A DNA stretch of 63,171 bases from Bacteroidaceae bacterium (GCA_017534815.1 JAFXVS010000026.1:1-63171); one strand, 5' to 3'; counted from the stretch's first letter, positions 28,448-36,577 are shown. Numbers and translations: made by a program. Notes: generated by a model from the sequence alone, not told the origin.

Positions 28448-29607
28448 AACATATCTTTAACGAGATCCTCATACTTAGCAAGACTCTTCATAGCAGCAGG
28501 AATGTTCTGGTCAATACCAGTGCCGCTGAAGTCAATGTCGTACAGATCCTTCAAGTTGCCAATGCTTGCAGGAATAGAACCCTTCAAGTCTGGATTGTCG
28601 CTGAAGTCAATGTCCTGCAGTTTTGTATTGTTACCGATGCTTGCAGGAATGGAACCGCTGATGGCATTCTTAGAAAGATCCAAATACTTGATGGTAGGAA
28701 TATCAAACAGACCATCAGGAATGTTGGTGATGCCATCCTTGTTCAAGTGCAGACCTTCGATGTTGGAAAGCTTAGCAATCTTCTCTGCATCCAGTTCACC
28801 TTGGTTGCTGGCCACGCCCTTCAAGGTGAGTGACTTCAAGCTGGTGATGTCCCAAATGAAGTCTGGCAGTTTCTCGTCGTAAGCCTCATCGCTGTATAAT
28901 TGCAGAGTTTTCAGTGCCGTCAACTTGGTGAGGGCAGAAGTGAGTGGCTTGGTAGGAGCACCTTGACCCTCCCAGAAGATGCTGGTCAGCTTCGTGCAGT
29001 TGCCAATCTCTTCAGGAATGTCAGGCGTGCAGTTCTTGATGACGATATCCTCAAGATTAGTGCAAGTGCCCAGCTGATGGAAGTCACCCTTCACACGGTT
29101 GATGGTCAACTTCGTGAGGTTAGGCAGATTGAATGACTCTGGAAGCTGGATGTACTCTTCCTCGTGGCTGGTAGGACAACCCAAACGGAGGCTCTCCAAA
29201 GAAGTCATCTGGAAAACATTGGCAGGAACAGGATTCTGGATGCCGGAACCATTATTATCAAAATCGATATTCAACAGTTTCAGTGATTCGAGGTTCTGAA
29301 TCTCAGCAGGGAGAGTTCCCTTCACACCACGGTGAAACAAACTCAGTTCAACCACCTTGCCTGCTTCATCCACCTCTACACCTTCCCACTCGCCGAGTGG
29401 AGCGTCAGTACACCAGCCTGCCTTGTTATCCTCTGGCCATTCTTTGCCATTGAGGGCTTCAAAGATTTTGATCAAAGTGGCACGTTCGTCCAGCTTTTCA
29501 AACTCAGGTGCATCAGCAGTTCCTTCACCAGAAGTGGAACCGCCCTTACATGAATACATGCCCAGCATAGCAACAACGGCTAGGAGCAACATTACGTTCT
29601 TTTTCAT
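28444..29607 (-). CDS. Leucine-rich-repeat surface lipoprotein
   Basis: The frame is open further upstream, but the ATG at 29607 starts the signal sequence MKKNVMLLLAVVAMLGMYSC, giving 387 residues with a likely lipidated Cys20. After a short linker, a segment (about 38-90) like the cap of bacterial and plant LRR proteins (ALNGKEWPEDNKAGWC) leads into about nine leucine-rich repeats (LKTLQLYS, IKYLDLSKNAISGSIP, LQDIDFSDNPDLKGSIP). The later repeats are of the plant-like GSIPxxIG type. It probably mediates binding at the cell surface; the ligand is unknown. It has its own promoter and stands alone. Confidence 0.85.
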   Translation of the reverse strand: MKKNVMLLLAVVAMLGMYSCKGGSTSGEGTADAPEFEKLDERATLIKIFEALNGKEWPEDNKAGWCTDAPLGEWEGVEVDEAGKVVELSLFHRGVKGTLPAEIQNLESLKLLNIDFDNNGSGIQNPVPANVFQMTSLESLRLGCPTSHEEEYIQLPESFNLPNLTKLTINRVKGDFHQLGTCTNLEDIVIKNCTPDIPEEIGNCTKLTSIFWEGQGAPTKPLTSALTKLTALKTLQLYSDEAYDEKLPDFIWDITSLKSLTLKGVASNQGELDAEKIAKLSNIEGLHLNKDGITNIPDGLFDIPTIKYLDLSKNAISGSIPASIGNNTKLQDIDFSDNPDLKGSIPASIGNLKDLYDIDFSGTGIDQNIPAAMKSLAKYEDLVKDMF

Positions 29608-29663
29608 GATTGTTGGTTTTTTAATTGGTTGTAAAAAAATAAGTAGTAATGAAAATTCGGTTG

Positions 29664-29695
29664 CAAAGATAATGTCTTTTCCCCGAATCAGCAAA
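29664..29695 (-). promoter_or_regulatory. Promoter of the LRR lipoprotein gene
   Basis: TTTG (29692-29695), a 20-bp spacer and TATCTTTG (29664-29671) on the minus strand match the full Bacteroidetes promoter form, 57 bp before the start codon. Confidence 0.75.
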
Positions 29696-29747
29696 GAAAT
29701 ATCCGTAAAAATCACCTATCTCCCACAGAAAGAGGGGACTGACACCC

Positions 29748-30500
29748 TTATTCCATCAGTGGAAGACCAAAGGAAGAGGGATCGAGCGTATCATCTTGAG
29801 AGGCTGGCATGGGAGTGCGGGAAGCTACAGCAAGGGTGAGGATGGAAACTTTCACTTGAGGGGCTTTGACCAACTCTTTGGCACAAGAAGCAAGGGTGGC
29901 ACCCGTGGTAGTCACATCATCCACCAGCAGGACATGCAGGCCAGCAATCTTCTCTGGATAGGTCAGGCGGAAGACGTCCCTCACGTTTTCCTGACGCTCA
30001 TGAGCATTGAGATGGGTCTGGGAGGGATTGTTCTCTTCTCTCTTGACGACGTGATAGTAGATGGGGAGTCCAGTCACTTGTCGAATCCCTTGGGCAATGT
30101 AGTGGCTTTGGTTGTAACCGCGTTTCAGTTGTTTCCGCCAATGCAGCGGCAGGGGAATGATGCAGTCGATGTCATCGAAGAAATGTTCGTCCTTCAACTC
30201 TTGGGCATACATCGACGCCAGATGAGTGGCCAATTTCGGACGTCCCCAATATTTGATGTTGTAGATGATGCGACGAGTTCTTGCGCCATCATGATGAAAC
30301 AGCGCCACTGCCTTCTCGATGGGAAAGACGCCCCAAAACTGCTTCTCCAACAGATTGTGCTCGACGGTGTGGTAGTAGGTGTAGGGCAAGTGCATCAGGC
30401 AGGGGTTACAGATGTACCGTTCATTCGCTCCCAACCTGTGACCACACATGCAGCAGATGCGTGGCAAGAACAAATCACTCAGGTCATTCCAGATCGCCAT
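29748..30500 (-). CDS. comF: ComF family phosphoribosyltransferase-like protein
   Basis: The 250-residue protein has an N-terminal zinc-ribbon-like segment (CCMCGHRL...CNPC) and a type I phosphoribosyltransferase fold with the PRPP loop VLLVDDVTTTGATL (about 210-223) and KRGYNQS (about 142-148). ComF proteins are linked to DNA uptake in naturally competent bacteria, although the biochemical role is uncertain. The start overlaps the recX 3' end by 17 bp, so FKBP-recX-comF form one leftward operon. Confidence 0.9.
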   Translation of the reverse strand: MAIWNDLSDLFLPRICCMCGHRLGANERYICNPCLMHLPYTYYHTVEHNLLEKQFWGVFPIEKAVALFHHDGARTRRIIYNIKYWGRPKLATHLASMYAQELKDEHFFDDIDCIIPLPLHWRKQLKRGYNQSHYIAQGIRQVTGLPIYYHVVKREENNPSQTHLNAHERQENVRDVFRLTYPEKIAGLHVLLVDDVTTTGATLASCAKELVKAPQVKVSILTLAVASRTPMPASQDDTLDPSSFGLPLME

Positions 30501-30981
30501 ACACCCTCATGATATCGTCCATCTCGAAGCCTCTGCCCAAGGCGAAGCGGATGAGTTTCACCTTGATCTCATACTCGTTCTTTCCCTTCACCGACGGACG
30601 TTTCTTCTCGATGAGCTGACGCAGGGTTTCCAGATTGTCCTCCTCCTTCAGCTCTTCCAGTCCCTGTTCGATGTGTCGGCTGGCAATCCTCTTCAGCTTC
30701 AGTTCGTGCTCAATCTTCACCCTGCCCCAATGGTTGTAGCGGAACTTGTCCCTGACGAAGGCTCTGGCATAACGCTCCTCATCGATGAACTTCTCCTTCA
30801 CCAGCTTGGCGACAATCCTTTCGGCCATGTCCTCCGCCACCTCCCACCGTTTCAATTTCTGCTGCACATCGTGACAGCACTGTTCGCTCATAGCGCACAG
30901 AGCAGAAAGCTTCTGATAAGCCTCCTGCTCTGTATAGATATGTTTCCTCTTTTCCATCTTTCTGCTGATGATGAGGTTCAT
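30484..30981 (-). CDS. recX: RecX family regulator of RecA
   Basis: The 165-residue, mainly helical protein has the RecX pattern: repeated three-helix units with FIDEERYARAFVRDKFRYNHWG (quoted in part: RYARAFVRDKF) and RVKIEHELKLKRI. RecX binds RecA filaments and limits recombination. ATG codons at residue 1 (30981) and residue 9 (30957, MEKRKH) are both possible; the later one lacks the odd MNLIISRK extension. It lies 28 bp after the FKBP gene and overlaps comF. Confidence 0.9.
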   Translation of the reverse strand: MNLIISRKMEKRKHIYTEQEAYQKLSALCAMSEQCCHDVQQKLKRWEVAEDMAERIVAKLVKEKFIDEERYARAFVRDKFRYNHWGRVKIEHELKLKRIASRHIEQGLEELKEEDNLETLRQLIEKKRPSVKGKNEYEIKVKLIRFALGRGFEMDDIMRVYGDLE

Positions 30982-31009
30982 CTTTCCCTTCTGATGATGA
31001 GGTCAACGC

Positions 31010-31618
31010 CTACAGCACCTTGATGAGTTCCACGTCGAAGATGAGCGTGGCGAACGGTGGAATGGAGGCACCAGCCCCACCCTCTCCGTAGGCAAGCATG
31101 TAGGGGATGTAGAAGCGGAACTTCGAGCCCTCCGACATGAGCTGCACACCTTCTGTCCAACCGGCAATCACCTGCTGCAGACCGAAGTCGGCGGGAGCGT
31201 TGCGCTTGTAGCTGCTGTCGAAGATGGTGCCGTCGAGGAGTCTTCCCTCGTAGTGGCAACGCACCGTGTCGCTGGCCTTAGGCTTCTTGCCCGTTCCCTC
31301 GGTGAGGACTTCGTACTGGAGACCGCTCTTGGTCATGGTGACGCCCTCCTTCTTGGCATTCTCGGCCAGGAACTTTGCGCCCTCCTCCTTCGCAGCCTTG
31401 CCGGCGGCAGCCTTGGCAGCGTTCTGCTTCTGTTCGAGTTCGCGGAAGAAAGTGTTGACGATTTGCTGACCCTCCTGATGGCTCACCTTGAGCGTGTTGT
31501 CGTTGAGCACATCGGTGATGGATGCTGCGAAATCTTCAATCACCAGATTGTCTTTGAGTCCCATTTGTTTGAGTTGCTGGCCAATGCCGAGGCCAAGGGC
31601 GTAACTGAGTTTGTCCAT
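31010..31618 (-). CDS. FKBP-type peptidyl-prolyl isomerase
   Basis: The 202-residue protein catalyses cis-trans isomerisation of X-Pro bonds. An N-terminal helical dimerisation domain (about 1-90, with LSYALGLGIGQQL) is followed by an Ala/Lys-rich helix and the FKBP domain (about 108-202: VRCHYEGRLLDGTIFDSS, VIAGWTEGVQLM, FYIPYMLAYGE). No signal peptide is present, so this copy is cytoplasmic, unlike many Bacteroidetes FkpA-type paralogs. It is the first gene of the operon with recX and comF and has a divergent promoter shared with ychF. Confidence 0.92.
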   Translation of the reverse strand: MDKLSYALGLGIGQQLKQMGLKDNLVIEDFAASITDVLNDNTLKVSHQEGQQIVNTFFRELEQKQNAAKAAAGKAAKEEGAKFLAENAKKEGVTMTKSGLQYEVLTEGTGKKPKASDTVRCHYEGRLLDGTIFDSSYKRNAPADFGLQQVIAGWTEGVQLMSEGSKFRFYIPYMLAYGEGGAGASIPPFATLIFDVELIKVL

Positions 31619-31673
31619 GAATGTTTACTTGTTTTTGAGTTTGTAAGTTTCTGAGATTTTTAGTTTTCGACTG

Positions 31674-31681
31674 CAAAGTTA
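31674..31681 (-). promoter_or_regulatory. -7 box of the FKBP-recX-comF operon
   Basis: The minus strand reads TAACTTTG, followed by CAG, 56 bp before the FKBP start. It lies only 22 bp from the opposite-facing -7 box of ychF, forming a compact divergent pair. Confidence 0.6.
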
Positions 31682-31703
31682 GGCATTTTCCACTGAAAAT
31701 CCG

Positions 31704-31711
31704 TACCTTTG
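31704..31711 (+). promoter_or_regulatory. -7 box of ychF
   Basis: TACCTTTG, followed by CATC, lies 75 bp before the ychF ATG. No clear -33 TTG is present at the usual spacing. Confidence 0.6.
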
Positions 31712-31785
31712 CATCAGAAATTCAGAAACCAGCCCATGCGCTGGACGATTTATAACACAAAAACTATACGTAAGAATTCAAAGAT

Positions 31786-32889
31786 ATGGCATTGAAAGCA
31801 GGTATTGTAGGTTTGCCAAACGTAGGCAAATCGACCCTTTTTAATTGTTTGTCGAGTGCCAAGGCGCAGGCGGCAAACTTTCCTTTTTGTACGATTGATG
31901 CACAGCTCGGACAGGTGAGCGTGCCCGACGACCGGCTGACAAAGTTGGCGGAGTTGGTGCACCCTGGTCGCATCGTTCCTGCGGTGTGCGACATCGTCGA
32001 TATTGCAGGTCTGGTGAAGGGCGCCAGCCAGGGAGAAGGACTCGGCAACCAGTTCCTCGGCAACATCCGCGAGTGCGACGCCATCATCCACGTCCTCCGA
32101 TGCTTCGACAACGGCAACATCGTCCATGTCGATGGCTCCGTCGATCCTGTGCGCGACAAGGAAATCATCGACACTGAGCTGCAGCTCAAGGACCTCGAGA
32201 CCGTCGAGGCACGCATCAAGAAGACCGAGAAGCTCGCCAACGTCGGCCACGACAAGAACGCCAAGGTCGAGTACGGACTCCTGCTCCGCTACAAGGAAGC
32301 CCTCGAGAAGGGACTCTCCGCCCGCACCGTCCAGCCCGAGAACGACGAAGAGGTGCTGGCAGCCAAGAACATGTTCCTCCTGACCACCAAGCCTGTGCTC
32401 TATGTGTGCAATGTCGATGATGCCAGCGCCAAGTCCGGCAATGCCTACGTCGATCGCGTCCGTGAGGCCATCAAAGGCGAAGAAGCCGAACTCCTCATCA
32501 TCAGTGCCCAGACCGAAGCCGACATCGCCGAACTCGAGAGCTACGAAGAGAAGCAGATGTTCCTCGAAGACCTCGGCCTCGAAGAGAGCGGATGCAACCG
32601 ACTCATCAAAGCCATCTACTCCCTCCTCAACCTCCAGACCTTCATCACCGCCGGCGAGATGGAAGTCAAGGCATGGACCGTCCGCAAAGGCTGGAAAGCC
32701 CCCCAGTGTGCAGGTGTCATCCACACCGACTTCGAGAAAGGCTTCATCCGCGCCGAAGTCATCAAGTACGACGACTACATCAAATACGGTTCCGAAGCCG
32801 CAGTCCGCGAAGCCGGCAAACTCGCCGTCGAAGGCAAAGACTACATCGTCCAGGACGGCGACATCATGCACTTCAGGTTTAATGTTTAA
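31786..32889 (+). CDS. ychF: OBG-family ATPase/GTPase YchF
   Basis: The 367-residue protein has G1 GLPNVGKST (9-17), G3 DIAGL, and NVDD in place of the classical NKxD specificity motif, the change linked to ATP preference in YchF. A coiled-coil arm follows and then a C-terminal TGS domain (EMEVKAWTVRKG, GDIMHFRFNV). It acts in the cytoplasm near ribosomes and in oxidative-stress responses. From about codon 40 onward the third codon positions become almost entirely C or G, unlike its first codons and most neighbours. The lgt gene follows after 42 bp. Confidence 0.95.
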   Translation: MALKAGIVGLPNVGKSTLFNCLSSAKAQAANFPFCTIDAQLGQVSVPDDRLTKLAELVHPGRIVPAVCDIVDIAGLVKGASQGEGLGNQFLGNIRECDAIIHVLRCFDNGNIVHVDGSVDPVRDKEIIDTELQLKDLETVEARIKKTEKLANVGHDKNAKVEYGLLLRYKEALEKGLSARTVQPENDEEVLAAKNMFLLTTKPVLYVCNVDDASAKSGNAYVDRVREAIKGEEAELLIISAQTEADIAELESYEEKQMFLEDLGLEESGCNRLIKAIYSLLNLQTFITAGEMEVKAWTVRKGWKAPQCAGVIHTDFEKGFIRAEVIKYDDYIKYGSEAAVREAGKLAVEGKDYIVQDGDIMHFRFNV

Positions 32890-32931
32890 CTTCCTATAGT
32901 CCCTATAGTTCCTATAAAAACTTCCTCCCCC

Positions 32932-33843
32932 ATGACCCTTTTCATCGACTGGCAGCCCTCCCCCGAGGCCTTCGCCCTCGGCTCCTACAGCGTCCGCTGG
33001 TACTCCCTCCTCTGGTGCATCGGCCTCCTGCTCGCCTACCTCATCGTCCAGCGCCTCTACAAGCACCAGAAGATCGCCGACGACAAGTTCGAGCCCCTCT
33101 TCTTCTACTGCTTCCTCGGCGTGCTCATCGGAGCCCGACTCGGCCACTGCATCTTCTACGAGCCCGACTACTACCTCACCAGCTGGAAAGGCTTCATCGA
33201 GATGCTCATCCCCTTCCACCAGATGCCCGACGGCACCTGGAAATTCACCGGCTACGAAGGACTCGCCTCCCACGGCGGCACCATCGGACTCATCGTCGCC
33301 ATGTTCCTCTACTGGCGCCGCATGAAGCTCCGCCCCTGGGTCGTCATGGACAACATCGCCATCGCTGTCCCCATGACCGCCTGCTGCATCCGTCTGGGCA
33401 ACCTCATGAACTCCGAAATCATCGGCAACCCCACCGACCTCCCCTGGGGCTTCATCTTCCACACCCGCGACGCCCTCGTCTCCGGAGCCCTCGCTCCACG
33501 GCATCCCGCCCAGCTCTACGAAGCCCTCGCCTACCTCCTCATCTTCATCGTCGGAGCCATCATCTACTGCCGATGGTACAAGACCCAAAAGAAGTCCTCC
33601 CCCACCCCCTCCTCCTCATCTCCCTCCTCACCCTCATCTCCCTTCACCCCCGGCACCGGCTTCTATTTCGGCTACTGCCTTGCCACCATCTTCACCTTCC
33701 GCTTCTTCATCGAGTTCCTCAAGAAAGAGCAAGTCGATTTCGAGCGCGGCATGATCCTCGACATGGGACAGCTCCTCAGCCTCCCCTTCATCCTCCTCGG
33801 CTGCTGGTGCATGTGGCGAGCCATCAAGCAATCCCACGAATAA
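32932..33843 (+). CDS. lgt: Prolipoprotein diacylglyceryl transferase Lgt
   Basis: The 303-residue inner-membrane enzyme adds diacylglycerol to the lipobox cysteine of prolipoproteins. About seven membrane spans are visible. Family motifs are LGVLIGARLGH, LASHGGTIG, RLGNLMNSEIIG, HPAQLYEAL and FRFFIEFLKKEQ. A low-complexity loop of Ser and Pro (about 222-240) interrupts the usual sequence between two spans and is absent from typical Lgt. Codon use is extremely biased to C-ending codons, as in ychF just upstream. It probably shares the ychF transcript and ends at the terminator at 33863-33896. Confidence 0.95.
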   Translation: MTLFIDWQPSPEAFALGSYSVRWYSLLWCIGLLLAYLIVQRLYKHQKIADDKFEPLFFYCFLGVLIGARLGHCIFYEPDYYLTSWKGFIEMLIPFHQMPDGTWKFTGYEGLASHGGTIGLIVAMFLYWRRMKLRPWVVMDNIAIAVPMTACCIRLGNLMNSEIIGNPTDLPWGFIFHTRDALVSGALAPRHPAQLYEALAYLLIFIVGAIIYCRWYKTQKKSSPTPSSSSPSSPSSPFTPGTGFYFGYCLATIFTFRFFIEFLKKEQVDFERGMILDMGQLLSLPFILLGCWCMWRAIKQSHE

Positions 33844-33862
33844 ATACAAATAGAATAAATAC

Positions 33863-33896
33863 AAAAGGAGCACCCGACCCTCGGATGCCCCTTTTT
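33863..33896 (+). terminator. Terminator after lgt
   Basis: AAAAGG-GCA-CCGA pairs with TCGG-TGC-CCTTTT with two mismatched positions, followed by five T residues. It lies 20 bp after the lgt stop codon. Confidence 0.7.
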
Positions 33897-33922
33897 CTTG
33901 TGAATAGATGGTATGAAATAAA

Positions 33923-34005
33923 TATGGATAATATGAATAATTCTGCTCACTAATATGAATAATTATTATTTTGATTAGTGGATGAAATTATTCACATTAT
34001 CCACA
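33923..34005. repeat. Inverted repeat with DnaA-box-like arms
   Basis: The right arm is two abutting boxes, TTATTCACA (33988-33996) and TTATCCACA (33997-34005), both matching the E. coli DnaA consensus TTWTNCACA. The left arm, TATGGATAA (33923-33931) and TATGAATAA (33932-33940), is their complement with two changes. The word TAATATGAATAATT also occurs directly at 33929 and 33951, 22 bp apart. The whole gap is A/T-rich. Confidence 0.7.
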
Positions 34006-34025
34006 TTCGTTTCGAATAAAAACCC

Positions 34026-34388
34026 TTACGGCCTACCCTTCTCCCCCGCTTCCCGGCAGACCGCCGCCTTCTTCTCCGTGTCGAAATCCATCCTGCGGTA
34101 GGCATCCACCACGCCCTTCACGCCATACACCAGCTGGTCGCCCTCCTTGTCGAGGTTCGCGATCGCCTCGGTCTCCTCGGCCTTCAGCTGCTGGGCATAG
34201 ACATCGTCCAGCACGCCGTAGCGGCCGCGGCAACTCAAGAGCTGGCGCGCCAGCTTGGCAGGTGCGGGGTTCTCCTGCGTGAAAAACTCGTCGAACTGGT
34301 CGATGGTGTACTTCACCACACTGATGCAGACGGCATTCGTGGCACGTTGCAGCGCCAATTCTTGTACTAAAGTTGGGATATTTTCCAT
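34026..34388 (-). CDS. Hypothetical cytoplasmic protein, 120 residues
   Basis: The product is a helical, charged protein (LVQELALQRATNAVCISVVKYTIDQFDEFF...) without signal peptide, membrane span or known motif. I do not recognise the family. The frame has no internal gaps and the amino-acid composition is normal, so it is probably real. It stands alone between the DnaA-box-like inverted repeat and the 42-bp minisatellite, with no obvious operon partner. Confidence 0.55.
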   Translation of the reverse strand: MENIPTLVQELALQRATNAVCISVVKYTIDQFDEFFTQENPAPAKLARQLLSCRGRYGVLDDVYAQQLKAEETEAIANLDKEGDQLVYGVKGVVDAYRRMDFDTEKKAAVCREAGEKGRP

Positions 34389-34470
34389 ATTGATATAATT
34401 TAGGTTGTAAAAAAATAAAAGTGCCTGTTTTCGGGCGTTTCAGCCCTGAAATGTTAAAATCCGAATGGCC

Positions 34471-34655
34471 TTGTAGGGGGTACAAGACCCTCTCGACGGC
34501 GTCGGGAACCCTTTGTAGGGGGTACAAGACCCTCTCGACAGTGTCGGGAAGCTTTTGTGGGGGCTACAAGGGCTTCTTTTCATCGTCGGGAAGACTTTGT
34601 AGGGGGTACAAAACCTTCCCGACGACGTCTAGAGCCTTTTGTAGGGGGCGGCACC
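34471..34655. repeat. 42-bp minisatellite, about 4.4 copies
   Basis: Units begin TTGTAGGGGGTACAA (or close variants) at 34471, 34513, 34555, 34597 and 34639, always exactly 42 bp apart. Each full unit has two inverted repeats: TTGTA-GGGGG-TACAA and a CGACG-G-CGTCG type stem. It fills most of the 327-bp gap between the 120-residue gene and the fimbrillin-like gene. The remainder holds nothing recognisable. Confidence 0.9.
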
Positions 34656-34715
34656 GTCCGCCCTCCTTTGGATTTTCTGACGGCTCACGCAGGGTGAGCC
34701 GCGATGCGTCCTCAA

Positions 34716-36389
34716 TTATATATCATCCGCCAATGTGAATACTATCGATTCTATCCCTGGGATGTAAAGATATCCATTATATGGCTTGATGGTGACTTCC
34801 GTTGTAAAGGGATTGGACGGATTGTAAGTCCACGTATTACCACTTCGTATCCATCCACCGGAATCAAAACGAGCATGGGAAGCATCGATTTCTTTCTTGA
34901 AAATCATTTTTATTTCCACGAACTTCTTGTCTGACGGGGTTTCAAAGGTGAAGGACGTATTACTTGCATCAGAACTATTAGGCCCCAGATTTACAAGGCC
35001 ATCATCAGGATTAACATCCATACTGGCATTTTTGCCGAAGAGCATCACGCCTCCATTGGGGGAGTAAGAAATATCACCATAGGAATTGGAAGGCCAATTC
35101 TCTCTTGACTTCCATTTCCACACCTCATAATATCCATTTACGCCGATAGTGCAAGTTGGCATGGCTCCGCTTGTGTTCACATTTGTCACTACGAGTCCGT
35201 CGGAGTTTGTCCCCACGGGCATCGACTTGTCGTCGAAGAAGTAGAAGTTGTAGTCGTTGTCATGATTGAGATCATTCGGGTCGTGATAAATCACCTTGAT
35301 GACATAATAGGCTCCGTTCGCTGCCTCGGTGACTTTTCTACTGTCACCGATATTGGCACGCACCAATGTGCCCGTCTTGGCGCGTGGGAAATATCCCCAT
35401 TGGGTATCGCCTACATAGACTTTCCATTCTTGTGTGAGGCGAATGGGGTCGCCCACCTTGATGACATCGCCCAACGAGAACGTGGTGAAGCCCTTCTTCA
35501 TCTTCACGGTGCGGGTGTAGTACATGCCGTGAGTGAAATAGATGGAAGCCTCCGGGGCGTATTCCCTCGTGTAGATGTATTCGTTGCCGTCCGCACCGGT
35601 GGCGGTCAGGACGAGGTGTGAATGCTTATCCGCCTTGTTAAGTCCGCTGATGGCGACATAGAGCTCGTTGGTGGCATCGTCAGGAGTGACGGTGATTGGC
35701 GCCCCGCTGATGAACGAGGGGGTCTCATTGCTCTGGCTGGCGAGATTCAGCGCCTCGTCAGTGACGGTCAGCGACGTGACCTTGAGGGGATTGACCTGGG
35801 CATTCAGCAGCGTGAACTTCACGATGGCCTGCTTTGAATCCAAGGTGAGTGCGCCATTGGGAACGATGACCTGAGTGCCACTGATGGTGAAGCCGTTTGG
35901 AGCGCTATTTTCGTCGTAAGGATAGACACTTCCCCATGCGTAGTCTTGGTTCTCCGCGATGGAAGCCAGCGTACCGTTCTGGGTGCTGTAGTCCACATCC
36001 TTGCTGTGCAGGTAGAAATACAAAGGCTTGTCAGCCACGGGCGCATCGAGCGTACCGGTGAGCGTGGTCGTGACGTCATCGTTTGCTGCGGCTGTGAGCG
36101 TGCCGAGGAGCACATCCTCATAGTCCTCGCCCACCTTCTTTTCCTGATAGACCAGGACTTCCTCGCCCTCGGCCCAATAGGCATCAACGGACTTTTTGTC
36201 TTCACCCAACTTCAGTGCGCGGGTGTCAGCGTCGCCCTTGGTGACCTGCACCGTCATGGTGTACTTGCCTGTCGGCTTCACGCTCTGCTGCTCAGCCACA
36301 GCGTCGTTGTCGCTGGAGCATGACGCAAATCCGAACGAGAGGGCTGCGGCTATGACCAGCCAGCCCGATGACTTCAATAATCCTTTCAT
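34716..36389 (-). CDS. Fimbrillin-like surface lipoprotein
   Basis: The ATG at 36389 (MKGLLKSS) begins a lipoprotein signal with lipobox SFGFASC, giving 557 residues. The N-terminal half follows the Bacteroidales fimbrillin pattern (TRALKLGEDKKSVDAYWAEGEEV, quoted in part: VDAYWAEGEEVLVY), with YFYLHSKD and a later VKFTLLN strand. Such proteins form pilus shafts or tips, or act as surface adhesins. The C-terminal part (about 340-557) is a separate beta-rich region of unknown kind. No partner Mfa/FimB-type genes are present, so it could be a lone adhesin. A short peptide gene precedes it by 38 bp. Confidence 0.75.
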   Translation of the reverse strand: MKGLLKSSGWLVIAAALSFGFASCSSDNDAVAEQQSVKPTGKYTMTVQVTKGDADTRALKLGEDKKSVDAYWAEGEEVLVYQEKKVGEDYEDVLLGTLTAAANDDVTTTLTGTLDAPVADKPLYFYLHSKDVDYSTQNGTLASIAENQDYAWGSVYPYDENSAPNGFTISGTQVIVPNGALTLDSKQAIVKFTLLNAQVNPLKVTSLTVTDEALNLASQSNETPSFISGAPITVTPDDATNELYVAISGLNKADKHSHLVLTATGADGNEYIYTREYAPEASIYFTHGMYYTRTVKMKKGFTTFSLGDVIKVGDPIRLTQEWKVYVGDTQWGYFPRAKTGTLVRANIGDSRKVTEAANGAYYVIKVIYHDPNDLNHDNDYNFYFFDDKSMPVGTNSDGLVVTNVNTSGAMPTCTIGVNGYYEVWKWKSRENWPSNSYGDISYSPNGGVMLFGKNASMDVNPDDGLVNLGPNSSDASNTSFTFETPSDKKFVEIKMIFKKEIDASHARFDSGGWIRSGNTWTYNPSNPFTTEVTIKPYNGYLYIPGIESIVFTLADDI

Positions 36390-36427
36390 GATGGTCTGCA
36401 TTGTCGTGTTGCATTGTCGTGTTGAAC

Positions 36428-36577
36428 TTATTGCCACGTGTCATCATCTCCAAAGCTATAGCTCTGGCGTGAAGATTGTACACTTGATTTCTGGCCGGGA
36501 CTTGCGTTCAGCATCTGCAGGCGATGCTGAATCCTGGCGACACGTGTCTCCGGCTTCTGATAAGCTTTCTTGTTCAT
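36428..36577 (-). CDS. Short conserved-type peptide, 49 residues
   Basis: An ATG at 36577 gives a 49-residue product, MNKKAYQKPETRVARIQ..., ending SYSFGDDDTWQ. Short Bacteroidales proteins of the pattern M-K-K-x-Y-x-K-P-E-x-x-V with a weakly hydrophobic middle and acidic end are often found just ahead of surface-protein genes; that resemblance is from memory. It has no classical signal peptide. It lies between a promoter (36639-36668) and the fimbrillin-like gene and is probably cotranscribed with it. A start further upstream (79 residues) is less likely because it would cover the promoter. Confidence 0.6.
   Translation of the reverse strand: MNKKAYQKPETRVARIQHRLQMLNASPGQKSSVQSSRQSYSFGDDDTWQ

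Noticed and set aside
31750-33588. 612-codon open frame antisense to ychF and lgt
   Set aside because: It lies opposite two clear genes and exists because their C-ending codons leave no stops on the other strand; its product is low-complexity, full of Asp, Glu, Gly and Val.
33015-33953. 312-codon frame overlapping lgt in another frame
   Set aside because: Very rich in His, Pro, Arg and Leu, an artefact of the C-rich lgt sequence.
34471-34655. CRISPR array
   Set aside because: The 42-bp units are contiguous with no unique spacers, and no cas genes are nearby.
34421-34738. 105-codon frame with 14-residue repeats (CRGYKTLST type)
   Set aside because: 42 bp is a multiple of three, so any frame without a stop stays open through the array. 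The hairpin-keeping changes fit a structural repeat better than a protein, and no promoter box is seen.
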